Made by a program: the position numbers and the translations under genes. The notes beneath the pieces were generated by a model. The model was given only the letters and a program-made list of their open reading frames with translations, did no database searches and was not told where the DNA came from. DNA of 64,000 nucleotides from Prosthecobacter sp. (GTDB taxonomy: Bacteria; Verrucomicrobiota; Verrucomicrobiia; Verrucomicrobiales; Verrucomicrobiaceae): contig JAIPJY010000007.1 in assembly GCA_021733925.1 (NCBI GenBank), positions 113,281 through 177,280 of the forward strand, given 5' to 3'. Positions 50,421-61,000 of this stretch are shown one piece after another. Position 1 is the first letter of the stretch; each line of letters opens with the position of its first letter.

Positions 50421-51563
50421 ATGAAACCCGTTTACATCATCGACGCCAAACGCACCCCCATCGGCCGCTTCGGCGGCGGCTTAAAAGCCCTCACCGCCGC
50501 AGAACTCGGCCACGCACTCGGCGACGCCATGCTTCCATCTGAACTGCGCGCCCACATCCAGCAGGTCATCCTCGGTCAGGTCCTCCAGGCAGGCAGCGGC
50601 ATGAATGTGGCCCGCCAGATCGGTCTCAAGCTTGGCCTTCCTCAAGAAGTCCCCGCCTACACCGTCAACATGGCCTGCGGCTCCTCGCTCAAAGCCGTCG
50701 CACTCGCTGCCGATGCCATTCGCAGTGGCGAAAACGATCTCGTTCTCGCCGGTGGCGTGGAAGCCATGAGCCGCGCTCCGCACTACGCCATGGATCTCCG
50801 CTGGGGCAAAAAGCTCGGTGATTCCACAATGCAAGACGCCATGTTCGTCGATGGCCTCACCGATCCCCTCCTCAAAATCGGTATGGGTGAAACCGCCGAA
50901 CGCATCGCCGACAAACACAGCCTCACCCGCGCCGAGCAAGATGCCTTCGCCGCACTCAGCCAGAGCCGCGTCGCCGCCAGCCGCGCCGCCTTGAACCGCG
51001 AGATCATACCCACCGGCGAATTGACCGAAGACGAGCATCCACGCGCCGACACCACCGTCGAATCCCTCTCCAAATTGAAACCCGCCTTCCGCAAAGACGG
51101 CACCGTCACCGCCGGCAATGCCTCCGGCATCAATGACGGCGCGGCCTTGGTCCTCCTCGCCAGTGAAGCTGCCGTCTCACATCACGGTCTGAAACCCCGT
51201 GCTCGCATCATCGCCAGCGCGGCTGTCGGCTGCGATCCCGCCATGATGGGCCTCGGCCCCGTGGGGGCCATCCGCAAAGTCTGCGCTCAAACCGGCTGGA
51301 GCCTCGATGAAATCGACGCCATCGAGATCAACGAAGCCTTCGCCGCTCAGGCACTCGGCTGCATCAAAGAGCTCAATATAGACACAGAGAAGCTCAATCC
51401 ACGCGGCGGAGCCATCGCTCTCGGCCACCCCATCGGTGCCAGCGGTGCCCGCGTCCTCGTCACCCTCCTCCACCACCTCGAAGACCACGGCCTCCGTCGT
51501 GGCATCGCCAGTCTCTGCATCGGCGGCGGAATGGGCATCGCATTGGCGGTGGAGCTGGGTTGA
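50421..51563 (+). CDS. Acetyl-CoA acetyltransferase (thiolase)
   Basis: A 380-residue thiolase with the nucleophilic Cys in NMACGSSLKAV (about residue 87), the NEAFAAQAL box, GHPIGASGAR (His) and the second Cys in CIGGGMGIA. It condenses two acetyl-CoA to acetoacetyl-CoA or cleaves the product in reverse. It closes the reductase/CoA-transferase cluster. The first copy of a transposase-flanking repeat starts at its stop codon. Confidence 0.95.
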   Translation: MKPVYIIDAKRTPIGRFGGGLKALTAAELGHALGDAMLPSELRAHIQQVILGQVLQAGSGMNVARQIGLKLGLPQEVPAYTVNMACGSSLKAVALAADAIRSGENDLVLAGGVEAMSRAPHYAMDLRWGKKLGDSTMQDAMFVDGLTDPLLKIGMGETAERIADKHSLTRAEQDAFAALSQSRVAASRAALNREIIPTGELTEDEHPRADTTVESLSKLKPAFRKDGTVTAGNASGINDGAALVLLASEAAVSHHGLKPRARIIASAAVGCDPAMMGLGPVGAIRKVCAQTGWSLDEIDAIEINEAFAAQALGCIKELNIDTEKLNPRGGAIALGHPIGASGARVLVTLLHHLEDHGLRRGIASLCIGGGMGIALAVELG

Positions 51564-51605
51564 GACCTGCTCGCCACAGGGACTCATCAGAAAAAATGCA
51601 CGCTC
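51561..51605. repeat. Left direct repeat flanking the Y1 transposase
   Basis: A 45-bp sequence matching 52991-53035 at 37 of 45 positions, in the same orientation, 1,430 bp apart. The best-conserved part is TCATCAG(A/G)AAAAATGCACGC. It starts at the thiolase stop codon (TGAGAC). The pair brackets the Y1 transposase gene. Confidence 0.7.
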
Positions 51606-51676
51606 CAGCCGCATCGCGAAATAATGCCAGGCATTTAGTTGATTGACTCTTCAAATTTTCCAATCACTGTCCCGTC

Positions 51677-52813
51677 ATGAAAACCACCCAATCTTCTGAG
51701 TCCCAAGCACTCCCGCTCGAAGAGCAGCTCGTCGGTGTGAATGCCAAAACTGGCCTCTATCCTGCCGCGCGTTCCTGGTCCGGTGGGCGACGGCGCATCC
51801 TCGGCAAAGGTCCGCTGGAGTCCTACTGCTACCATGTCATGTCCCGCACCTGCGGCGGCGAGATCTGGTTCGACGAAGTCGAGAAAGAAGCGCTGCGCCG
51901 CATCATCTGGCGCATGGCCGAGTTCTCCGGCATCAAGATCGTCACCTACTGCCTCATGGGCAATCACTTCCACATCCTCGCCGAGGTGCCGCATCGCCCG
52001 ACCTGGCTCCAGCGTTTTGATGGCCCTCAGGGCGAGGCGAAGCTCTTCCAGCATCTCAGCACCCTCTACAGCAAGTCCTACCTCGGCATGCTCCGTGATG
52101 AACTCGCCGACCTCCGCCAGCGAGGCATGCCCATACTGGCAGAGCAAAAAATCGACGCCCTCAAAAAGCGCTTCTGCGATCTCTCCCTCTTCGTAAAAGA
52201 GATCAAAGAGCGCTTCAGCCGCTGGTTCAACAAACGCCGCGGCCGGCGCGGCACCCTGTGGATGGACCGCTTTAAAAGCGTGCTGGTCGAAGCCAAAGGC
52301 GAGCCCCTGCGCACCATGGCGGCGTATATCGACCTGAACCCCGTGCGTGCCGGTGTGGCCAAAGACCCAACGTCCTACCGCTGGTGCGGCTACGCCGAGG
52401 CACTCGGTGGCAGCCGCCGTGCGCAACGCGGCCTCTGCAAAGCCCTGAGCAAACCCGTGGACGGCTGGAAAAGCGCCGCTGCCGCCGAGGCCTACCGCTG
52501 CCTGCTGCATTCCGAGGGGCGCGAAGTGAAAGATGCACAGAACGAAATGGTCGTTCAGCGCGGTATAAGCGTGGAGTCGGCGCGTGCGGTGCTGGCTGCG
52601 AAAGGAAAACTGAGCCCGGCGGAACTGGTGCGACTTCGCGTGCGCTACTTCACCGATGGCGTCGTTCTGGGCAGCCGTGAGTTTGTGGAAGGGGTCTTCG
52701 AGGCGCAAAGGAATCAATTCAGTCCTTCGCGCAAACACGGAGCCAGACGCATCACTGAATCGGCAGCACCTTTCTACAGCCTGCGGCAGTTGCGCCTGCG
52801 GCCAGTGTCCTGA
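51677..52813 (+). CDS. REP-associated Y1 (HUH) transposase
   Basis: A 378-residue protein of the Y1_Tnp/TnpA-REP family. It has YHVMSRT near the start (about residue 52), the HUH motif GNHFHILAEV (about 95-105), a Tyr-containing helix (STLYSKSYLGML), and the RFKSVLVE...YIDLNPVRAGV block typical of REP-associated transposases. These are usually single-copy, domesticated enzymes that nick single-stranded REP DNA. It is longer than IS200-type transposases. REP-like units lie at 48617 and direct repeats flank the gene. Confidence 0.88.
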   Translation: MKTTQSSESQALPLEEQLVGVNAKTGLYPAARSWSGGRRRILGKGPLESYCYHVMSRTCGGEIWFDEVEKEALRRIIWRMAEFSGIKIVTYCLMGNHFHILAEVPHRPTWLQRFDGPQGEAKLFQHLSTLYSKSYLGMLRDELADLRQRGMPILAEQKIDALKKRFCDLSLFVKEIKERFSRWFNKRRGRRGTLWMDRFKSVLVEAKGEPLRTMAAYIDLNPVRAGVAKDPTSYRWCGYAEALGGSRRAQRGLCKALSKPVDGWKSAAAAEAYRCLLHSEGREVKDAQNEMVVQRGISVESARAVLAAKGKLSPAELVRLRVRYFTDGVVLGSREFVEGVFEAQRNQFSPSRKHGARRITESAAPFYSLRQLRLRPVS

Positions 52814-52990
52814 AAACAGTCTGAGTGCCATCTCTCGGAACGTACGCAATCCCTGTCCCTCAAATCCCGTGGAACTGCCAGCAGATACCGCTCATTCTTC
52901 CCACCCCGCCTGCTCCCTAGTGACTCAAAGTAAACAGGCAGGCCCAGACATTGCGATTGCATAGGCGCCATGCCGACCTTCACCAACGAT

Positions 52991-53035
52991 TGAGACAGAT
53001 TCGCAGCAGGGATTCATCAGGAAAAATGCACGCTC
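52991..53035. repeat. Right direct repeat flanking the Y1 transposase
   Basis: The partner of 51561-51605 (8 mismatches in 45). It is followed by an 8-bp insertion relative to the left copy and then by a shared CAGCCGCATCG. It lies 46 bp upstream of sdhC. The 52,814-52,990 stretch before it shows no gene. Confidence 0.7.
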
Positions 53036-53080
53036 GGCTTGCACAGCCGCATCGTATCTCCATGATGAATTCCTCCCCAC

Positions 53081-53785
53081 ATGAGCGCTGTTTTTGACTC
53101 CCTTTCGCGATTTTACGCCTCCTCCATCGGCAAGAAGATTTTGGTGGCCCTCACCGGCCTCGCATTGTTCGGCTTTGTTATTGGCCACATGATCGGCAAC
53201 CTGCTGATCTTTGTCGGCAAGGACGCCATCAATGAATACGGCCACATGCTCCAGACCGCGCTGCATGGCGGCGGCGTCTGGATCGCCCGCATCGGATTGC
53301 TGGTCGCCGTCGTCATTCACATCGTCGCCACAATTTCCCTGACCCGTGCCAACCGCGCCGCTCGTCTCACCCAATACGGCCAGCACAAGCCGCAGGTTTC
53401 CAGCACCTCCTCCCGCATCATGATCTGGAGCGGTCTGACCATTCTGGCCTTCATCGTTTACCACCTGCGGCACTTCACCCTTCATGCTGGCAACGACTAC
53501 GGCACCTACAAGACCACCCTCCATGGCGAGACGGTGCATGACGTGTATCGCATGGTCATCGCCGGCTTCTCCTGGGCTCCCGCAGTGATCTTCTACATCA
53601 TCGCCATGCTGCTCCTCACCAGCCATCTCAGCCACGGCTTCAGCAGCCTCTTCCAGACCCTCGGCGTTTCCACAGACAAGTCGGAGCCTCTCTTCAAGAA
53701 GCTCGGTTACGCCTTCGCCGGTCTGATCCTCGTCGGCAACTGCTCCATCCCCATCGCCATCTTCTTCTTCGGCTACGGACGCTGA
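53081..53785 (+). CDS. sdhC: Succinate dehydrogenase cytochrome b subunit (type B)
   Basis: A 234-residue membrane anchor of the fused b558 type (SdhC/FrdC of type-B quinone oxidoreductases), with about five membrane helices. The start MSAVFDSLSRFYASSIGKKILVALTG is typical. Haem-ligand candidates are His36 (VIGHMIGN), the His in AVVIHIVA and VYHLRHF. It hands electrons to quinone. It heads sdhC-sdhA-(two genes)-sdhB. Confidence 0.92.
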   Translation: MSAVFDSLSRFYASSIGKKILVALTGLALFGFVIGHMIGNLLIFVGKDAINEYGHMLQTALHGGGVWIARIGLLVAVVIHIVATISLTRANRAARLTQYGQHKPQVSSTSSRIMIWSGLTILAFIVYHLRHFTLHAGNDYGTYKTTLHGETVHDVYRMVIAGFSWAPAVIFYIIAMLLLTSHLSHGFSSLFQTLGVSTDKSEPLFKKLGYAFAGLILVGNCSIPIAIFFFGYGR

Positions 53786-53827
53786 TTCATTCGTCATTCC
53801 GCATTCGTCATTCGGCATTTCAACGTC

Positions 53828-55744
<1,917 letters not shown>

Positions 55745-55763
55745 CAGTGGTTTCCAGCCCGCC

Positions 55764-56051
55764 ATGACCCGCGAATCTGAGTCCGAACTCCTCCATTTCT
55801 GCGACACCCAGCGCGGGGAGTTCCGCGAAGACGCGTGGACCAGCTTCGCCCCCATCGAAAAAAAAGAGATGGCCGCCGTCTGCCTTTTCCTGGCAGGCGT
55901 GGACTGGTTCGGGCATCAGCAAGACCTCAGAAACGCTGCTCGCAAATTGCTGAACGGTGCCGAGACCACCTTCGCCACTCTAGCTATCGCACTCCGCTTC
56001 GACACACCTCGATTCGCGAACTCACTGAAAAGGAGGCTGGGCCATGCATAG
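55764..56051 (+). CDS. Hypothetical small protein, first gene of a cassette inside the sdh operon (95 aa)
   Basis: A 95-residue helical protein (MTRESESELLHFCDTQRGEF...). It starts 19 bp after sdhA and overlaps the next gene by 8 bp. Such small proteins often precede DUF6036-like nucleotidyltransferases as partners or antitoxins, but no family is recognised. Base composition is slightly less GC-rich than sdhA. Confidence 0.6.
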   Translation: MTRESESELLHFCDTQRGEFREDAWTSFAPIEKKEMAAVCLFLAGVDWFGHQQDLRNAARKLLNGAETTFATLAIALRFDTPRFANSLKRRLGHA

Positions 56052-56619
56052 TCTTCACCCAGACCTGACCCGCGCCATGGGCGAGATGATGGACCGCATC
56101 GACGGCTTTCTGCGCGACAGCGGATACACGGGTGAACCAGTCCAGATGTATCTCGCAGGAGGCATGGCCGTTCATTACCATTGCGGCACACGCTACACTG
56201 ACGATGTGGACGCCACGTTCTCCCGGCGCTTGATACTGCCGTTTGAAAAGCTGGTCATCGCCTATATGCGTGAGACAGGAACCCCCTCCAGCATCTACTT
56301 CGACACCACCTACAACGACACCTTCGCGCTCCTGCATCCCGATCATCGCGAATCCTGCGTTGAGTGGGAGGGTATGGGCAATGAGCGACGGCTGATTCAC
56401 TTGCTGGTCTTCTGCCCCGTCGATCTGGCAGTTTCAAAGCTCTCCCGCTTTTCTCCCAACGATCAGGCTGACATCCTTGCGCTGGCCCGAAATCGTTACT
56501 TCACCACCGCTCAACTCCAAAGCCGCGCCACCGAGGCCCTCGACCATTACGTTGGCGAGACACGGTGGATTCATCTCAATCTGGCTCAGATCAGCCAGGA
56601 GATCGCCCTCGCCGCTTAA
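56044..56619 (+). CDS. Nucleotidyltransferase-like protein (DUF6036/AbiEii-like)
   Basis: A 191-residue protein with a nucleotidyltransferase-fold signature: [22 protein letters not shown] (Gly-Gly...Arg-x-Thr-x-Asp-Val-Asp) at about residues 37-58, followed by [23 protein letters not shown]. This pattern is seen in DUF6036 and in AbiEii/MenT-type toxins. It could transfer nucleotides to RNA or protein as a toxin, or act in another pathway. It overlaps the small partner gene and ends 23 bp before sdhB, so it must be transcribed with the respiratory genes. Confidence 0.68.
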   Translation: MHSLHPDLTRAMGEMMDRIDGFLRDSGYTGEPVQMYLAGGMAVHYHCGTRYTDDVDATFSRRLILPFEKLVIAYMRETGTPSSIYFDTTYNDTFALLHPDHRESCVEWEGMGNERRLIHLLVFCPVDLAVSKLSRFSPNDQADILALARNRYFTTAQLQSRATEALDHYVGETRWIHLNLAQISQEIALAA

Positions 56620-56642
56620 TCTTTTCATCCCTCCAAATTCCC

Positions 56643-57431
56643 ATGTCTCAACTCAATCTGCACCTCAAAGTCTGGCGTCAGAACGGCTCACAGCCCGGTC
56701 ATTTCCAGGACATCGACGCCCCGGACATTCCTGATCATGCCTCCTTCCTGGAGATGATGGACATCATCAACGAGCGTCTCATTTCCAAAGGTGAAGACCC
56801 CGTCGCCTTTGACCACGACTGCCGCGAAGGCATCTGTGGCGCCTGCTCCATGCAGATCAACGGCGTTCCCCACGGCCCGGCGAAAGCCACCACGACCTGC
56901 CAGCTTCACATGCGCAAGTTCCGCACCGGCGACACCATCTGGGTCGAGCCCTTCCGCGCACGTGCCTTCCCCGTCTTGAAGGATCTCATGATCGACCGCG
57001 GCTCCTTTGACCGCATCCAACAGGCCGGTGGCTTCATCAGCGTGCGCACCGGTGCCCCGCAGGACGCCAACGCCCTCCCCATCGGCAAAGTCGTCGCCGA
57101 CGCCGCCATGGACGCCGCCGAGTGCATCGGCTGCGGTGCCTGCGTGGCCGCCTGTAAAAACGCCAGCGCCATGCTCTTCGTCTCCGCGAAAGCCGGCCAG
57201 CTCAATTCCCTGCCCCAGGGCCAGCCTGAAAAAGACCGCCGCACCCTCGGCATGGTCCGTCAGATGGACAAAGAAGGCTTCGGCAACTGCACCAATCAAT
57301 ACGAGTGCGAAGCCGCCTGCCCCAAAGAAATCAGCGTCCGCTGGATCACCAAGCTCAATCGCGACTACGCCATAGCAGCCGTCAAAGACACCTTCGGCAA
57401 CTCCCCCAAAGAAGCCGGCGGCGGCGACTGA
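56643..57431 (+). CDS. sdhB: Succinate dehydrogenase iron-sulfur subunit
   Basis: A 262-residue protein with the 2Fe-2S Cys set ([13 protein letters not shown]...CQLHM), then [15 protein letters not shown] and CEAACPKEI for the 4Fe-4S/3Fe-4S clusters. It transfers electrons from the flavoprotein to the membrane quinone. Start ATG 56643 ([15 protein letters not shown]). It is separated from sdhA by 898 bp holding two unrelated genes. Confidence 0.96.
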   Translation: MSQLNLHLKVWRQNGSQPGHFQDIDAPDIPDHASFLEMMDIINERLISKGEDPVAFDHDCREGICGACSMQINGVPHGPAKATTTCQLHMRKFRTGDTIWVEPFRARAFPVLKDLMIDRGSFDRIQQAGGFISVRTGAPQDANALPIGKVVADAAMDAAECIGCGACVAACKNASAMLFVSAKAGQLNSLPQGQPEKDRRTLGMVRQMDKEGFGNCTNQYECEAACPKEISVRWITKLNRDYAIAAVKDTFGNSPKEAGGGD

Positions 57432-57446
57432 TTCAAGTGATGCCAC

Positions 57447-57465
57447 GACCCGTTATAGACGGGTC
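57447..57465 (+). terminator. Hairpin after sdhB
   Basis: A perfect 7-bp stem (GACCCGT with ACGGGTC) and 5-nt loop, 16 bp after the sdhB stop. No T-run follows, so it is a weak terminator or processing hairpin. Confidence 0.45.
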
Positions 57466-58006
57466 TCAATCTCACCGAAAGGATACCCTGCCAGCGAGGG
57501 CTCATCCAGCAGCAATGTTCACGTATTGAGCCTTGCGCAATCGCCTCGTGGACTGCCACAAAGCGCCGCATGGGGAGAACGGCCAGGAAAAAAGAAACCA
57601 AGGCCGGTCTGCGCCTGGATGCCTCCTGGGCGATCCGGAAAGACAGCGAAAACGGCCCCGTGCTGACGGTCGGTGCTCCGGACAAAAGCGGCATTGACGA
57701 GTCCGTGACATTCTCGCCTTGAAGGCCACAGGCCTTCCGCATCATAGCGAAGGGATGCCGAGCCTTGGCGAGGCTTCCCTGGTACACAGGGATGCGTTCC
57801 GGGAAGCAAACCCATCGCCTTCTTCACACACCGCGCCCTCCAGCAGCGTCTCTCCGCCATTCCGCCGCGAATCAGGATTTTCTTGTCACGCAGATGCGCC
57901 ACTGACCGCAGGCTTTCTCGCTCCCACATCGCATCATCTTCCCTTTCTCCGCCCACCGCCCAAACTTTGTCTTTGCCGCCACGCCCCCACCTGCTAGCAA
58001 GAGCGC
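57466..58006. other. Intergenic region between sdhB and the restriction enzyme
   Basis: About 540 bp without a convincing gene. A 50-codon frame at 57570-57722 (MGRTARKKETKAGLRLDASW...) is possible but has no recognised family and no gene-like neighbours; it may be a remnant. The later part is C-rich and probably carries the promoter of the restriction gene, though no clear promoter was found. Confidence 0.4.
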
Positions 58007-61000
58007 ATGCCCAGCAGCCCCCTGCAAAAGATCCTCGCTAAATACCGCGCCACCTCCCAGACCGAACGGGAAAAAGGCACCTACTTCGAGGAGCTCATCC
58101 GCACCTACTTCCGCTTTGAGGCCAGCTACGCCGACCTCTATTCCGAGGTCTGGCTCTTCGCCGACTGGGCCAAGGAAATCGGCACGCCTGAGTTTGGCAT
58201 CAGCGCCAAAGACACCGGCATCGACCTCGTCGCCAAGACACGCGGCACCGAGGAATACCACGCCATCCAGTGCAAATGCTACGCCCCCGACTACCGGGTC
58301 ATGAAAGGCGACATCGACAGCTTCTTCACCGCCTCAGGAAAGAAGTGCTTTGCCCAGCGCATCATCGTCGCCACCACCAACGACTGGAGCGAAAACGCGG
58401 AAAACGCCCTCAGCAGCCAGCATCCCCCCGTTTACAAGATCGATCTTCACGATCTCGAACTCAGCCAGATCGACTGGGCCAAATACCAGCCCAGCAAGCC
58501 CCCGGCGCTCAAGCCCAAAAAGCAGCTCCGCCTCCACCAGACCACCGCCACCACCAAAGTCGGCCTCGGCTTCCAGTCCTCAGATCGTGGCAAGCTCATC
58601 ATGGCCTGCGGCACCGGCAAGACCTTCACCTCGCTCAAGATCGCCGAGGAGATCGCCGGAAAAAACAAAGTCGTCCTCTTTCTCGTTCCATCCCTCAATC
58701 TCCTCTCACAGTCCCTCACCGAATGGACCCAGGAGAGCGCCATTCCGCTGCATAGCTTCGCCGTTTGCTCGGATGCCGAGGTGGGCAAAAAGCGCGAGCA
58801 GACCGACGAAGACATCGTCGAAACCTTCGCCCACGAGCTGCGCTACCCAGCCACCACAGACGCCAAGCGCCTCGCCTTTGAAGTCTTGAAACGGCACGAC
58901 GCCCAGCACATGAGCGTCATCTTCTCCACCTACCATTCGCTCGATGTGCTCAGCCGCGCGCAGAAGAAGTTCGGCCTGCCGGAGATCGATCTCGTGATCT
59001 GCGACGAAGCCCACCGCACCACCGGAGCCACCTTCTCCGACAGCGACGACAAGGAGAGCAACTTCGTCCGCGTCCACGACAACGACTTCCTGCTCGCCGC
59101 CAAGCGCCTCTACATGACCGCCACCCCGCGCATCTACGCGGACAGCGCCAAAGCCCAGGCCGAGAAGGAGAACATCGCCATCTGCTCCATGGATGACGAA
59201 GCCCTCTACGGAAAACAGTTCCACGTCATCACCTTCTCCGAGGCCGTCGAGTTAAAACTCCTCACCGACTACAAAGTCCTCGTCCTCACCATCAGCGAAG
59301 ACCACGTCAGTTCCCGACTGCAAGACCTGCTCAAGGACGAAAACAACCAGCTCAAGGTGGACGACGCAGCCCGCATCATCGGCTGCTGGAAGGCCCTCAG
59401 CAAACAAGGGCTTTCCCAAGACCTCAACTTCGACCCCAGCCCCATGAAGCGCGCCGTCGCCTTCTGCCAGGTCATCGAGCGGCAGAAGGGCGGCAAGACT
59501 CACAAGGTCAGCTCCAAGCAGATCGCCTCCATGTTCAAGGCCGTCGTGGATGCCTATCAGGAAAAGGAAGAAAGCGACAATGATCTCCTCTGCGAGGCCG
59601 AGCACGTGGACGGCACCATGAACGCCTCCGAAAAAGAGGAAAAGCTCACCTGGCTCAAGGCCGAGGCAGCGCCAAACACCTGCCGCATCCTCAGCAACGT
59701 CCGCTGCCTCAGCGAAGGTGTGGACGTCCCTGCTCTGGATGCCGTCCTCTTCCTCACCCCGCGCAATTCCCAGGTGGATGTGGTTCAGTCCGTGGGCCGC
59801 GTCATGCGCACCGCACCGGGAAAGAAGCTCGGTTACGTCATCCTCCCCGTCGTCATCCCCTCCGGCATGGAGCCCCACGAGGCGCTAAACGACAACAAGG
59901 TCTATAAAGTCGTCTGGGATGTCCTTCAGGCTCTCCGCTCACACGACGACCGCTTCGACGCCTTCGTCAACAAGCTCGATCTCATCGGCAAGGACCCGCG
60001 CAAGATGGAAGTCATCGCCATCACCGACAAGATCAACAAGAAGAGCAAGCAGACACCCTCCAGTCCCGGCAAGGACGCCAAAGGCGGCAACACCATCGGC
60101 CAGACCACCACAGGCGGAGGTGCGGACGGCATGGTGCAAGGCACCCTCAAGTTTGAAGTCGGCGAACTCGAACGCGCCCTCAATGCCAAGCTCGTCAAGA
60201 AATGCGGCAACCGGAACCACTGGGAAGATTGGGCCAATGACATCGCCAAGATCGCCAACACCCACATCAGCCGCATCACCGCCATCGTCAGCGATCCCGC
60301 GAACAAGAAAGAAGTAAAAGCCTTCAAAGCCTTCGCCCACGAACTTAGGGACGACCTCAACGACAGCATCACCGACCCCGAAGTCATCGAGATGCTCGCC
60401 CAGCACCTCATCACCAAGCCCGTCTTCGACGCCCTATTCAAAGACTACTCCTTCGCCAAAAACAATCCCGTCTCCCAGGCCATGCAGGGCGTGCTGGACG
60501 TGCTGCAGGAGCACCGCCTGGAAAAAGAGGCCGACACTCTGGAAAAATTCTACGAAAGCGTCGCCCGCCGTGCCGAAGGCATCGACAACGCCGAGGGGAA
60601 ACAGAAGATCGTCGTCGAGCTATACGACAAGTTCTTCCGCAACGCCTTCCCCAAGATGACCGAGCGCCTCGGCATCGTCTATACCCCCGTGGAGGTCGTG
60701 GACTTCATCATCCACAGTATCAACGATCTCCTCCAGTCCGAATTCGGCCAGACTCTCGGCAGCAAAGGCGTCCACATTATAGACCCCTTCACCGGCACCG
60801 GCACCTTCATCACCCGTCTGCTCCAGAGCGGCCTCATCAAGCCTGAGGAACTCCCTCACAAGTACCAACACGAGATCCACGCCAATGAGATCGTCCTGCT
60901 CGCCTACTACATCGCCGCCATCAATATCGAGGCCGTCTATCACAGTCTCCTGAAGGATAAAGGCACCAAGTACCAGCCCTTTGAAGGCATCTGTCTCACC

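Noticed and set aside
51635-52849. 404-codon minus-strand frame opposite the Y1 transposase
   Set aside because: The + strand has the HUH motif and conserved RAYT blocks; the minus frame has no domain.
57365-57956. Minus-strand frames of about 140 codons between sdhB and the restriction gene
   Set aside because: They overlap sdhB or the gap without family signatures, are Arg/Ser-rich as expected from chance frames, and have no operon context.
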